This document shows, piece after piece, positions 1 through 11,579 of a stretch of DNA of 64,000 nucleotides. The DNA lies in NCBI RefSeq assembly GCF_009017415.1, contig NC_092409.1:6014001-6078000 (forward strand), written 5' to 3'. Source of the DNA: Aspergillus flavus (lineage: Eukaryota > Ascomycota > Eurotiomycetes > Eurotiales > Aspergillaceae). The position numbers and the translations under genes are program-made. Under the pieces are notes generated by a model. That model searched no databases. It was not told where the DNA came from and saw only the letters and a program-made list of their open reading frames with translations. The first letter of the stretch is position 1; every line of letters begins with the position of its first letter.

Positions 1-305
1 ATTGGTTTGTTTTGCCGGTCGGCGGTCATGTGATGGATCTGATTAGACCAGATAAGATAATTGATAAGGCGGATAAGACAATCAACATCTGAATAATGGG
101 GTTGAATTGGTGTAACATTGTTGTGATCATGATGATCCAATGGTATGATCGAGATGTATAATGTAAAATATTCTAAGTAGATGACGATCGTACGATGTAA
201 ATTCTCATGAAAAGTGTTCTCCACTTGAATATGAATTATCATTGTTGTTACTATAACTGGTATCTTCAAGGTATATATATATTCCCCAAGGTTCAAGGAA
301 TAACA
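1..305. other. Window edge, 3' flank of permease gene
   Basis: AT-rich sequence after the stop codon of the minus-strand permease. I see no supported gene; the only short open frame on the plus strand overlaps the permease end and has no recognisable features. Confidence 0.6.
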
Positions 306-1967
306 CTAAGACCACAAAATATTCAATCTCCTCCACCCCTTCTTCGGCTTCGGTTCCGGCTCCGGATTATTCTGATAATTCTCAATAAAAGGCCGAATCG
401 GAATCTCCTCTAATGGAATAATCCTCGTCTTCTTGACGAACTTATAGCCCAGGTAGATAACCAAAATAAGCGGCCCGTTCAAATACGACGAGATAAACGT
501 TTCCGTATCCCAATGTCCATGCATGAACGTCTTATAACCACCGGTAAAGAACAGAATGACTAACAGGATCAAAGAGAACCACGTACTCCAGGGCTGGAAT
601 GGCGCTGCCCACGGCAGTTCCTTATGACGGTCTATGCCTTGCTTCTTGCATCCGTAGTAGAAACGGAGGTAGACGATACAGATACAGACCCAGTTTACTA
701 GCGTGGATATGGCGACGATATCTTGTAACCAAGTGAAGACTGTACTTGCCGAGTCGGAGAGGGTCATGTAGCCTAGGGCCATGAAGAGGCCGTATAGCGC
801 GACGGAGATGTAAGGGACGCCGAAGCGGTTCATTCGTTTGAAGAATTTCGGGGCGTGGCCGTTGCAGGCCATGCCGTAGAGGATGCGGGAGCCGCCGAGC
901 ATGTTGGAATTTCCTGAGGACCAGGCGGAGGTGAGGACGACGGCGTTGATGATGGATGGTACTGCGGAGATGCCTGCGTTGCGGGCGGCGATGACGAAGG
1001 GGGAATGGGCTGCTGTGCTTGTTGAGCCGAGGAGATTGGGGTCGTTGGATGGGACGACTAGGCCGACCATGAAGATTGTTAAGATGTAGAAGAGGAAGAT
1101 TCGAACGAAGATCCGGCGCGCGGCTTGGGGGATCGCGTGGCGGGGATTGCGTGTTTCAGCGGCAGCCACTGTGATGTTGTCGATGCCGGAGTATGCGTAA
1201 AGAGCGTTGTCGAATGTAGTCCAGAATCCCATGAACCGGCCTAATGAGCCCTCAACCCCGAGGTATTGGACGAAGGGCCCTGGGTTCTTCCAGTAACTGA
1301 ATCCGATGGCTTTATGGTCGGGACCTCCTCCACATGTGATCACCAAGGCCATGATATTGATTCCAATGACTAGCATGATCTTCAGCATGGAGAAGCCGAA
1401 TTCCAGCTCTCCATAGATACGGACGAAGAGGAGTGCTGTGATGAGCATGACGACACCGAACACAGTTATCCAAATTGCATTGTTGATTGTTACCCAGAAC
1501 TGAACAATGACGGCCGCTGCGACAATCTCGGACGGAATTGATACCACGTAGGAGTATACATGGTTCCACCCAACGGCAAATGACAACGCAGGATCGCAGA
1601 AGAGTTCAAGGTATCGAATAGCACCACCTGTGAGAGGGGCCAGGGCGCCCATTTCACCAACGCCGAAGACAACGCTCGACACCGTGAGACCAATAATGGA
1701 GTATCCGAGAAAAGCTCCCAGAGGCCCCGCCGTTGCGATGGCTCGTCCAGAGCCCAGGAAAAGACCAGTTCCGATGGTACCAGCCAGCGCGATCATCTGA
1801 ATATGGCGCTGGTGGAGGCCTTGCTTGAAGTCATGCACCTCCTCCAGCTGGCCGGCGGTGTTCTCCACATCGTACGATCCCACATTGTCGTGGAAGCCTT
1901 TTTTCTCTGCAATAGATGTCGGACCAGCTTCGTCAAACGAGGGGTATTCTGCGGTATGGGGAGGCAT
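306..1967 (-). CDS. Amino acid permease (fungal YAT/APC family)
   Basis: Intronless 553-residue plasma-membrane amino acid/proton symporter. After a hydrophilic N-terminus of about 53 residues comes the family signature IALAGTIGTGLFLGSG (about residues 59-74) at the start of TM1, followed by roughly twelve hydrophobic segments. The segment SGIDNITVAAAETRNPRHAIP is cut here to its core VAAAETRNPRHAIPQA, the conserved APC loop, and SSGNSNMLGGSRILYGMA matches the later loop. The C-terminus is hydrophilic, proline- and lysine-rich. Length fits the family (about 520-580). The gene is divergent from an FAD-dependent amino acid/amine oxidase with a 557-bp shared upstream region, which suggests co-regulated uptake and oxidation of one nitrogen source. 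The substrate cannot be read from sequence; GABA, proline and general permeases are all possible. Confidence 0.93.
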   Translation of the reverse strand: MPPHTAEYPSFDEAGPTSIAEKKGFHDNVGSYDVENTAGQLEEVHDFKQGLHQRHIQMIALAGTIGTGLFLGSGRAIATAGPLGAFLGYSIIGLTVSSVVFGVGEMGALAPLTGGAIRYLELFCDPALSFAVGWNHVYSYVVSIPSEIVAAAVIVQFWVTINNAIWITVFGVVMLITALLFVRIYGELEFGFSMLKIMLVIGINIMALVITCGGGPDHKAIGFSYWKNPGPFVQYLGVEGSLGRFMGFWTTFDNALYAYSGIDNITVAAAETRNPRHAIPQAARRIFVRIFLFYILTIFMVGLVVPSNDPNLLGSTSTAAHSPFVIAARNAGISAVPSIINAVVLTSAWSSGNSNMLGGSRILYGMACNGHAPKFFKRMNRFGVPYISVALYGLFMALGYMTLSDSASTVFTWLQDIVAISTLVNWVCICIVYLRFYYGCKKQGIDRHKELPWAAPFQPWSTWFSLILLVILFFTGGYKTFMHGHWDTETFISSYLNGPLILVIYLGYKFVKKTRIIPLEEIPIRPFIENYQNNPEPEPKPKKGWRRLNILWS

Positions 1968-2524
1968 CTTGCTCGAAACTACAATTTAGTGTTAAACGAG
2001 AGATGGGAGATCGTGTGCTCAACCGGGGTGACATGTTCCCATTTTTGTATAAATTTTCGTATATCTATGTGCAGTTTTAGGTTCTTCATGGGGCTATTTC
2101 CCCCGCTTATCAGAAGCTAATGCAAAGCCAATATCAAATCCCATTTCCTTCATTGGCGGGACTTCTGCACATAAGTGGCTAAGATAAGAACTAAGTGAAC
2201 CGGATGGATCCCGGCAAGTTTACCACGTTGGACCTGTCAAGGGGATGAGCTTGACGGCCAGATACAGAAGTAAGTTAATTGAACTACTGATAAACCGGAG
2301 ACGTCTCTGGTGGAGACCGAACCGACCATGGATATCCGCCGGTTTAAATTAGGCAATTCCGGTCCGGTAGCGAGCTTTTAGTGATCCAAAGAATCGTACG
2401 CCGTACCGAGGCCGAGCGATAAGATAAGACCTCGGACGCATCACTTTTATAATTAACTCCGTGTCATCTTTTGCATAGTTACTCCAAGCTATAGGGCTCA
2501 TAACTTCACATTTCCAAGACAAAT
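1968..2524. promoter_or_regulatory. Divergent intergenic region, permease / FAD oxidase
   Basis: The 557 bp lie between two divergent start codons and must hold both promoters. GATA-core motifs occur several times, for example the repeated GATAAG around 2180 and around 2420-2425 (AGCGATAAGATAAGACC). That would fit nitrogen control by an AreA-type GATA factor, but the core is short and this is inference. Confidence 0.45.
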
Positions 2525-4011
2525 ATGCAACTGCCTGCTTCGAATGGGACTGTAGCTGCTTCTACAGCTGAAACACCACCTACAGGATGCTTTCCTGTTC
2601 CTAATCCTGGGGAATGTTTCTGGCAAACCCAGCCTCATCCGAAGAGTAACCATCGCTCGACGGAACAATTGCCCGAGCACAGTGACATTGTTATAATCGG
2701 CGCTGGCTACGCTGGTATCAGTACAGCCTACCATATCGTGAAGGACCATAAGGATTTCAACAAGTCAATCACAATTCTGGAAGCCAGGGGAGTGTGCTCG
2801 GGCGCAACAGGTCGCAACGGCGGTCATCTCCGGCCAGACTTCTACGGTCATATTCCCACATACATCGATCGCGCCGGTGCGCGTGCAGGGGCTGAGATAG
2901 CGGAGTTCGAGATAGCTCACCTTCCCGCACTCAAGAAAGTCATTGAGGAAGAGAAGATCGATTGTGACTTTACCTTGACAAGGACCATCGACGTCTGGTG
3001 CAACGGGGAAGCCGCAGCAAAGGCCAAGGCGACCTTCGACAGCGTAGTTGCGCAAAAGTTTGAATACATGAATGATGCTATCTTCTACACCGGCAAGGAG
3101 GTTGAAGGTGTAAGTGCTTGCTGACCCTTAGTTGAATCATAGGTGCTAATAGGAGGCAGATTTGTGGCGTCAAAGGTGCTGTTGCATGCGCTTCATACAC
3201 GGCTGGTACCGTATGGCCATATAAATTTATCATGCACCTTACTGAGTCTCTCCTTGCGACGGGCAAGGTAAACCTTCAGGCATATACCCCGGCGACCTCA
3301 ATTGCACCTGATTCAAATGGCGGGTATGTGATTGAGACTCCACGGGGAAAGATGCACGCGGACAACGTCATCCATGCGAATAATGCCTACGTCGCAGGCC
3401 TCCTCCCAGAGTATGAGAAAAACATTATTCCCTGCAAGGGTATTTGCTGTCGAATTACGGTGCCAGAGGGAACAACAGCACCCCTTCTTAACAACTCCTA
3501 CATCAACCGAACAGAAGACAACACTCTATCATACTTGATCCCGCGAGCCGACGGCAGTATCATTGTCGGTGGCGCCGCCGCGAAGTTCCGGCCATTCCGG
3601 GAGCAATGGTACAACAACGTGGACGATAGTGTTCTCATCGATTCGGCAAAGGACTATTATACAGACTATATGCAACGGACGTATCGTGGGTGGGAGAACT
3701 CCGGGGCTAAAGTGGACAAGATTTGGACTGGAGTTATGGGCTACTCCTATGACTCGAATCCTCACGTTGGTGAAGTGCCTGCCAAGGATGGCCAGTTTAT
3801 TATCGCTGGGTTTAATGGCCATGGTATGCCGGTCATCTGGTTGGCGGCTAAGGAGCTGGCAAAGATGGTTGCGCAGGGAACATCGTTCGAGGAGACGACT
3901 ATGCCGAGGTTATTCAAGACGACACAACTCCGTATTGACCGGGCAAAGAATGGGAGCGAAGAGGATGGTGATATTTTAGGAACTGGTAATTTCCCGGCGA
4001 CGAAACAGTAG
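2525..4011 (+). CDS. FAD-dependent oxidoreductase (DAO family, amino acid/amine oxidase)
   Basis: Two exons, 2525-3109 and 3160-4011, with a 50-nt GTAAGT...CAG intron joined in phase 0, giving 478 residues. The dinucleotide-binding motif GAGYAGISTAYH lies near residue 60, and GATGRNGGHLRPD follows it, the usual flavin-contact loop of OrdL/DadA-like oxidases. The C-terminal GFNGHGMPVIWLAAKELA closes the FAD domain as in the family. The likely reaction is oxidation of an amino acid or polyamine derivative with O2, releasing imine/aldehyde and H2O2. I see no clear PTS1 tripeptide (the protein ends ATKQ), so peroxisomal location is not supported. The adjacent divergent permease supports a catabolic role; the exact substrate is unknown. 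Confidence 0.9.
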
Positions 4012-4430
4012 TGCCTTTGTCATGGATATAAGAATGAATGCCTTGTACGATTTTAGCATTTGACATTGGTAGGACTGCCGAATTTACAGAATGTAAATAT
4101 TTTCTGAACTTGGGAGCAACCCGACAGCGTAATGTCGTTTTGTGTATCTTTTTTTTTCTTTTCTTTTATTATTATTATCATCTCGTTGGGCAATTGCAGA
4201 TCGCGTTGCAAGATAGAGTAGAAGAATTTAGAGCCCCGCAAGTAGTTCTAAGCATTTTAATGAATCACAAATCGGAAAAAAAACTGCATTGTATATCTTG
4301 ATGGTCGCTCAACAGATATAATACTCCACAGCCCCCCAAAAACGTCAATTGCGAGAGACCAAATTGTCAACTGACAAATCCTTGACTTAATAGACCACTA
4401 AACCTGCAGTCCCATCTCACCCTAATCCGC
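4012..4430. other. Convergent 3' region
   Basis: This lies between the ends of the FAD oxidase (+) and the small secreted protein gene (-). It holds a pyrimidine-rich stretch near 4150-4170 followed by ATT repeats, probably UTR. No gene is supported. Confidence 0.5.
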
Positions 4431-4763
4431 TTAAACGGACTCACAGCACTTGAAGCAGCCCTATAATCATTGTCAGAAAGTCGTCTACCTACTATACCAC
4501 GGTGTCTCGGCCTCGACGAGAAGGCAAGAGGTGTACATACAGGGCCTTCACGGTAAAGAGCCTATTGTCATGTTAGCGGTCAGGTATGCAAGAATCCGTG
4601 CTCAGCTATATGAACAACATACCTGGTGTTCAGCATCGCAGTACTGATTGGAACCAGCGCTGTAGGGATGACATTCCTCAAGACAGTTCTTGGGGTTCTG
4701 GCCCTGTGCCATGACGGCGGGAGTAAGGGCAACGATGGCGGCGAAGATGCTGAGGAAACGCAT
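4431..4763 (-). CDS. Small secreted cysteine-rich protein (63 aa, three exons)
   Basis: Each open piece is short, so a simple ORF scan misses this gene. Exons on the minus strand are 4763-4623, 4561-4541 and 4460-4431; the introns (61 and 80 nt) both begin GTATGT and end TAG, and all joins are phase 0. The predicted protein has 63 residues. A typical signal peptide begins MRFLSIFAAIVALTPA and ends around AQG (about residue 20). The mature chain of about 43 residues carries six cysteines (27, 31, 42, 56, 59, 60; pattern C-x3-C-x10-C-x13-C-x2-CC), enough for three disulfides. A TATAAAAGG box sits about 105-110 nt upstream of the ATG. The size and cysteine pattern resemble secreted effector- or antimicrobial-type peptides, but I recognise no named family and assign no function. 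Confidence 0.72.
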
Positions 4764-5806
4764 TGTGATTGTTCAAAGGTTCGTTAAGAGGTTGTCAGAA
4801 AGATAGAAGAAGAATTGTTGGTTGCTGTGTCTGGCTGAATGGTCTCTTGCTCAATGGAAGTTCGAACCCTTTTATACCCTTGCCTTATGATCTGAATGTA
4901 ACGTTGTGTTCAACTCCGCTACAGTGGCAAACCCCATACGTGGAGTATTCCCTCGACCAGAGAACATACGCAGTGTATCCGAGTCAGTCGTTACATCATA
5001 CTAACGGTGTAAGGTACTCGTTACTATTAATGGACCTAAATCAATGATCGTCATAATAGGCGAGATAGTATGTGGATCCGGGACCCGTCTATTCCCAAGT
5101 TTGGGCTGGACTGGACCGGGCATCTCAACCCCATTCTTGGTGAAACCAGGCCCCAGAACTGAAATATTGGAAGGTATCGGGTTTCTTATTGCCCCGTAAG
5201 CCCCGTTTTATTGCATATCCCCACAATATGTATGCAGTTGTTTCCATGGATTCTCCCGTCCCAACGGTCTGCTTGACGGAGTTAATCGTCTTGGACTTGT
5301 CTCAATAGTTGGAAATAGCCGTTGACGATTGAGGCTGAACATAATAGTTTCTGTGGTCGCTATTGGATGTCTTTGCTGGTACAGGAAGTGTGGAGAGTTC
5401 CGTTAGGATTTATTCTTCTCATAGAAACTTTCTATTATCGGATGTTGCTACTTCAGCATAAATTTAGATAGTAACGCATCAAGGGATACAAAAAACATCC
5501 CCTACGGAGGTCTAGCAATATTCACCACTCATTATTGACCAAGACCCTACGCTCCTTGGAAGGCCAACGACTGTGGCTGAAGAAATGTTGCCACTGTCAA
5601 GGGATGGCTCGGTGGGGTCTAACCGATCCACAAACCCCGATAATGAATGACGCCTAGACAGAGAAGCGGAGAAACTCGATACTAAATTGACTTAGAAGAT
5701 GGAGCTAATATTCATTACTGAGTAGACAAAAACCATCTCCTAAGACATCCTAAAGCAGGCTAGGCTGCATATATCCCTTCCCGCACGATCATCGCAGAAA
5801 CCCCGA
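4764..5806. other. Intergenic, promoter side of the small secreted protein
   Basis: About 1 kb without a supported gene between the minus-strand secreted-peptide gene and the 3' end of the MFS gene. The first 120 nt carry the peptide gene's TATA box; the rest looks unstructured. Confidence 0.5.
4868..4876 (-). promoter_or_regulatory. TATA box of the small secreted protein gene
   Basis: TATAAAAGG on the minus strand, about 105-113 nt upstream of the ATG at 4763. The spacing is plausible for a fungal core promoter with a 50-80 nt 5' UTR. Confidence 0.5.
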
Positions 5807-7742
5807 TCACAGTGTATACTTGAACAGGGGACTTTTCTCTCCCATTTCATTCAACTCCTCATCCGTATACCGGTCTCGGATCTCTGCTTCGCTTAACTGG
5901 GCCTTCTGTTTATTCAACCTAAAGAGACAGAACTCAAGTACCAGGCATGCTACCAAACCTGCCGACGCAAAGGCAAAGGAGTTTCCGTAGCCGGTGGGAT
6001 AACGGGGCGCCTCTTTCTCCTGATAGATGAAACTGCCGATAATGCCTCCCGCATTACCCATACAGACCAGATAGCCAATGCCAATTGCCCGCTTCGTGGG
6101 GTTGGGAAGATTGGAGACGTTCCAGGCGTTTACGCCAGGTAGAATGGGGTACATCCTATATGAGACTGAGCTTTCAGGTGTGGGGTGGAAGGATTGTGTA
6201 CTTACCCAAAACAAGCTAGACAGACTCCAAAGTAACACAGTGCTATGTTATCACGTATATCGGCTGCTTTGGTGAATAAGATGCTGAAGGCGACGACCTG
6301 TAGTAGTTGAGGGATAATGATAAAAGGCATGCGCCATGTGTAGCGATCGGCGAAAACCGAGAATATATAAGCTGAAAAAGCACCAACGGCGTAGGGTGGA
6401 ATGGTTAACAACTGTGCTCTGGCGGAGGTGAATCCCATGCTTTGGATAATCTGGGGCATGGTGAACTTAAGGGCGTAGTTGGGTACGGCGTTAGACCAGT
6501 TGGCGAGGATTAGTAGGTAGATTTTCCAATCCGTCAAAACACTAATCAAGGCGCTCCAAGCTACTCCATCTTTATGGGCTCCTTGGGTGCTGTTCGCGAT
6601 TTGCCGAACCTCCAGGAAGCGAACCTCATCGGACGTAAGCCACCCCGAGGAAAGTTGAGGCGAGTCAAGAAGCAAGAAGAAAGTAAGCACAGATAGGCAG
6701 ATAGTAGCAAGACCTTCGATTATGAATATCTGAAGTTATATAGCGCGTTAGCTAGGATATGTGGGGTACAGTTAAGGAGCTGTGTTGGTGACGCACCCAT
6801 CGCCAGCCTTCGTAGCCAGCAATACCATCCATCTTGGCAATGACAAAAGCGAGAAGCCCGGAGAATGCTCCTCCCGAGGCAGCCGATGTGTATAGGATAG
6901 CGATGCGTGTTTGGGTTTCGTTGGGAAGATACCATTTGGAGATGATCAAAACAGCGCCTGGAAGGAATCCTGCCCTGTCTTATGTTAGAGTCTAGAGGTA
7001 ACAGCGTAGCTCGGCTGACATAAACCTACTCGAATAAGCCCAGGAGAAACCGGATGCCAACCAGGGAGCCAAAGTTCTGAACAAATCCTGTGCAGGTCAT
7101 GATTATGCCCCAGACAAGAATCAAGGATCCCAGATACACAGAAGGTCGTTTAAAGTGGTTAAGGATTATGTTACTAGGAACCTCTTGTGTTGCGTGTTAG
7201 GAGTGATACTTTAGTTTGCGGAACAGAGTGAACGCACCGGCAAGAACATAAGGGATAAAGAAGACAGACAAGGCAATGTTGTATTGGTTGCCATTCATCC
7301 CCAAGGCGGGAAGAAGTCCTTCTATTTTCGCATTACCTAGACAAGTCCCATGTCAGCGGTATACCTAAAAGAGGCACACTGGAGTGTAGAATATACCAAT
7401 GTTCGTTTTATCAATGTATGCAATCAGATATAGTAGAACGAGCATGGGGATCAGCCGCCACTGCGGGTGTATCTTAGCATTTCACTGGACAATAAGATCA
7501 TGGAAAGAGAAAGCTGCGCACATCGACCTGGAAACACAATATGTTGTTAGCAATTCGCTGTATGTAATATCTAGGAAAGCGCATCGGACCTTTCTCAGCA
7601 CCCTGGCCTTTGCCTCATCAGAGAAGTTGGCAAGGAATTCTTCGTCGTCAGAAGATAGGCCGCGAGGCTGATGCTCAAGATGCATAACAGCCTCCTTCTC
7701 CGAGGATAGGTTTTCCTCGTCAAACGTCCGATCGGTAGTCAT
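5807..7742 (-). CDS. MFS transporter, anion:cation symporter (Dal5-like) family
   Basis: Eight exons on the minus strand close exactly in frame to 508 residues: 7742-7590, 7527-7522, 7460-7397, 7336-7238, 7183-7030, 6974-6797, 6729-6206 and 6155-5807. A cytosolic N-terminus of about 50 residues ends in RVLRK, then VD from a 6-nt microexon, then WRLIPMLVLLYLIAYIDKTN, the standard TM1 region of the family, and IGNAKIEG. GYEGWRWIFIIEGLATI spans the central part and twelve TMs are expected. The family moves organic anions such as allantoate, nicotinate, pantothenate or sugar acids with protons. A Zn2Cys6 regulator lies just upstream in the same orientation. The substrate is unknown. All introns are GT-AG; the first donor (GTCCGA) is weak but its branch site GCTAACA is good. 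Confidence 0.88.
7522..7527 (-). other. Six-nucleotide microexon (codons Val-Asp)
   Basis: GTCGAT lies between an upstream intron of 62 nt (7589-7528, with GCTAACA and TTTCCAG) and a downstream intron of 61 nt (7521-7461, with GCTAAGA and CCGCAG). Including it restores the family-typical RKVDWRLIPM across the junction; skipping it deletes two residues but keeps frame. Confidence 0.65.
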
Positions 7743-8320
7743 GATGAGCACGCAGCACAAAGCCAAGACAAATTGATCGACAATGCCCCAGATCTAGGCT
7801 AGGACTGCATTTCTGGGGAATTAAACCCCGTGGGGAGAGGAGATATAAGAAGTCGAAGCGTAAAAAGATACACTAGATGGTGGAACTAGACATTGTGGGC
7901 CCGGAAATAGCACAACATAACAATGAGCTTGCAAAGCACATTGATGTAACAATCGAGAACCTGTATGACAGGCAGTTTCAGTCGATTCTGGGATTATTTT
8001 CTCCACCCGTGGAATCCGGATGTTAATGGTGGAGTGGCGGGTAGTAATCCGACATATCCGATTAAACCCAAGAACGGGATGTCAAACTAAGGTTTAAATC
8101 CCCACGCGATACGCGTCTCGGATATGCGTATGTATGCATGGAGGACGGTGGATAACTGAGTTTGGTAACAAACCTTATAACAGGATGCTGGGGGTATTAT
8201 GTACAAAATTGCTATACGTGTGTAGGTAAATGAGCAAAGCTCGAGGTCCACAAAATACAGAGACAAGGTTACCACGTCGGTGAGATTCCTAGGTCATCTA
8301 GAGCCGAATAGAAAGCCTAC
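7743..8320. other. Intergenic, MFS promoter
   Basis: 578 bp between the MFS start and the regulator stop, both on the minus strand. I see no gene. CGG triplets, the half-sites of Zn2Cys6 factors, occur (for instance near 8018 and 8143), but no convincing palindrome was found by eye. Confidence 0.4.
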
Positions 8321-10592
8321 TCACCTGTTAGCATGACGGTTATCATCTCTGATCAATTGTGGGTAACGTACAGAGGCATCTAGGTCCAGCCAGTCGACAG
8401 CTTGCCATGCGTCAAGCATGCTCGGAACGGTGTTCACAGGCCTATCTATCGAGGCTATGCACTCAAAGGACGCTTCCGCTAGTCCGGAACTATCAAAAAC
8501 GTTGAGCTGCGAATTGGGTTGTGTCACACCCTCTACCATTCCTTGTCCAGAATCTGTATGAGTGTTATTGATTGTCTCACGTTGGGCCTCCAGGCGCAGT
8601 TCCTCCAAGATGGCTGCGTATCTTCGGCCGGGGGATGATGGCGAGCCGGTCCAAGCTAAATGAGCTCGACACTTCTCGGCGAGGTCAAAGAGCTTGACGT
8701 ACGACGATTCATTCCCCAGCTGTTGGTCATTGCGTGCCTTGCACTGTATATTCCAAATATAGACCACGGCCAGTGCGCAAAAGGTCACGTAATGGGTCCA
8801 CCAAAAAGAATGAAGCAAGTTTGTATCTTTCGCCATCGTGTTAACTAGTTCTAGAACCGCTTTCGCAGCGGAGATACATTCAGCGATTCGGTCTTTTGCT
8901 TCGGGCTCGTCCTCAGAACTAACTACATCGCCGAGTAGAAACGGGCGATTGACATGAATAAGTGCATGGGAATAGGCAAGGTGCAGTGCTGTAGCTTCTC
9001 TTCGGAAGCTTGGTATCAGCGTAGATAGCTTGATCGTACCCAGGTGTAAGGGGAGATTGGCCCGCCAAACGTGAAGCTCGTGAACGATAGAATATGCAGC
9101 CGCCTTTCGACCCTCACCAGCTGAACTACCCACTGAGTACACTTGTCGTGATATGCGACCGATGATGTGGGCGATCCTGATTGAATGTTAAGACTGCTAA
9201 TAAAGATAATGGGGACCTCGATATGACTAGCGACACGTACTTGGCATGAAAAATAAGGGCATCGACATGACAATCCTCAGGATCCTCTACGCTTAGAAGA
9301 CCACTAGGCCCAATGTCCTCGTCGTTAACACTATCTGGAAAGTCCTGGTCGATGTCGTCATCATGCAGAAGCTGTGGCCGGCCCATAACTACGCTGAGAT
9401 ACTTGTCGATGGTATATGTGACCCAGAAGACTCGTTTCGCGCATTGAGCTTTGATATAATTTGAAAGACCATTTGAGGCAATGTTCTGTTTCCTTGAGCG
9501 CCGCCGATGAAGGCCCAGCGAAGAGACGATCTGATAGACGTTACCGAATACATACCAGGCCCTATTCACTCGAGATGTCTGGAGGAGATATAGCACTTGG
9601 ATCAGTCTGGCCTGGGCTGATTCCAACCGCGGATATCCCTTCTCTGTCTCGGTCAGGTCCATTGCCGCACAAAACAAGGGATCGGTTTCTGTCAGCGCTG
9701 ATGCCTCGTCATTGTTAGGAAATTTCCGTTCAATCTTGAAAGTGCGAAACCGTGCGATGGCCAATATCGTCAGGATAATGCTATATTTAGCATTCCCAAT
9801 GGAGTGCGTGATTGGGCGATTTGTTCGCCGATTGTCCAATACAGCATCCAACCAACCTTCTACGGTCTGTCGGTGGAATATTCGATACGTAACAACACAG
9901 GATTCGAAGTAAAAGCATAATAAGCGGCGCGCCGTAGGGGGATCGGGAAACGGGTCAGAACTATGAGAGTCTTGGTAGAACGGCCGGTCTCCAGCAGAAA
10001 CCAAGGGCTGGTTCATCTCCGCCTCACTCGATCTTGGGGATGCAATGTCTCTGTTTTGCATGGAGATCTTGCGCCATGCTTGATGGAAAGAAGTGAGGCC
10101 AGACGTTGGATCGGCATACTGTCCCTCGATAACGAGTTCTGGTGATGGCGCACCATCTCCGACGTTCACTGAAGAGCTAGTGGCCCGTTCGTCGATGTTG
10201 ACCTGAGGTCGTTCATTGTCTTGCACATCTTCACTTATATTGGAGGTACTTCTGGAGCTTGTATGCTGCACATTAGGCCTTTGACCTGCGCTTATCGTTG
10301 CCCTCTCCCTGGATCCCGATAAGGGCGGAGGTGTAGGAGGCCGACCACGTGAGTATTTGCTGGCATAGGTACATGTCAAGCGCCTCCTGTTGCAGTGGTC
10401 ACATGGTGCTGTGCCTGAGCATCGAATCTTCTTGACCTTGCACGAGTCGCAGGCGCGACTGACTTTCGGGTCTTTCCGGCGGTTCTCCGAGCCTGGATCG
10501 TAAGCATCCTCAAGTGGGTGTTTCCGACTAGAGGGAATAGGAGTCACGTTGCTAGTGGGGCTTGTGGCATGGTTTGGAGTTCCTGAGGTCAT
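8321..10592 (-). CDS. Zn2Cys6 fungal transcription factor
   Basis: Two exons, 10592-9241 and 9176-8321, with a 64-nt intron (GTACGT...CAG), giving 735 residues. The start chosen is the first true ATG; the open frame runs five codons further upstream without one. The Zn2Cys6 cluster is clear: C48, C51, C58, C64, C67 and C74 in C-x2-C-x6-C-x5-C-x2-C-x6-C, with KVKKIRCSG as the basic loop and a Gly-Arg-Pro-Pro linker after it. The middle carries the fungal-specific factor homology domain, for example FYFESCVVTYRIFHRQ and SSLGLHRRRS, and the intron junction restores HAKIAHIIGRISRQVYSVG, typical of that domain. It is nuclear and probably controls the neighbouring MFS and aldolase genes. The last codons read AACAGG-TGA; GGTGAGT could instead be a donor, so the C-terminus may differ. 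Confidence 0.9.
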
Positions 10593-11579
10593 GATGCAGG
10601 TGAGCAAGGGTAGGAAGAGCAGCGTGTAGTGGGCACGGAAATCACGGATTCATATACGTAGGGGTGGCAATGCGGGGAATCTGGGGAAACCATCGCCCCC
10701 ACGTTTTACACGCCGTCACTTTTCCTGTGGGACTCGCTTATTTTTCCCCGAACCTGCCTTGCGGCCTTTTCCTTCCCAAACAATAGGAAGATAATTATCA
10801 TGATGACTGGTCAATAGAACGAAGTCCATTACTGTCCCATGTCTGGCAATTCGAACACGCCATCTAGTTAGGGCTATTGTGTCCTTTAGGGAAGATATTC
10901 TCTCCCCCAGTGCTAGTTGAACATGCCTCAACTTCATACGTCTCTTAACACGTATGCTGTAGATTTAAGCCCATTGACAAGCGAATGAAAGCTGAGAGCT
11001 CTCATGCTCAAGCCGTCACAAGACCAAGACAGTAGCTTGTGGATGAGGTCAGCTGTTATGCTAGACATTGGATACTAACAATGTCCGGATACTTAAGGCG
11101 TGATTGTAGGGTAATTTATAGGTATTTCCATGTTGGCAAATGGAATATATCTAGGTACTGGTGGCCTTGTTCTAAGTCTGAGAGTTCGACCAAGGTGGCT
11201 TTCAGCATGCACATCCTTATCTGTCAAAACACTAATGAATATGATCATAGATTATATGTACTGCTTCTAACATACGATTTTGCAAGTGATGAAGTTGGAT
11301 CATGGTAGTAGGTAGCATCATAGTAAAATATACTTATCTAGGAGATTCCAGAAAGTGGATGAATAACCTGCATTATGTTGTTGGGCTCCATAGTACAAGG
11401 CAGAACTATCCTAGAAACAATAAGATTCTTTGCTTGTGGCCTACAGTAATCTGAACGGTAGAGCTACTCATCGAAGAAGAGATGATTGGGGAAATCAATC
11501 GGCATGTATCTATATCTAAACAAGTACGTACATTATTCTCGCTTTCCAATCTCTTTCGTTTAACCCTGCAACTCCTTAT
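10593..11579. other. Intergenic, regulator promoter
   Basis: Nearly 1 kb between the regulator start and the aldolase stop. Short open frames on both strands have no recognisable composition or motif. I see no supported gene. Confidence 0.5.

Noticed and set aside
10593..10607. Five extra upstream codons for the Zn2Cys6 regulator
   Set aside because: The longer frame begins with TTG; the first true ATG is at 10592.
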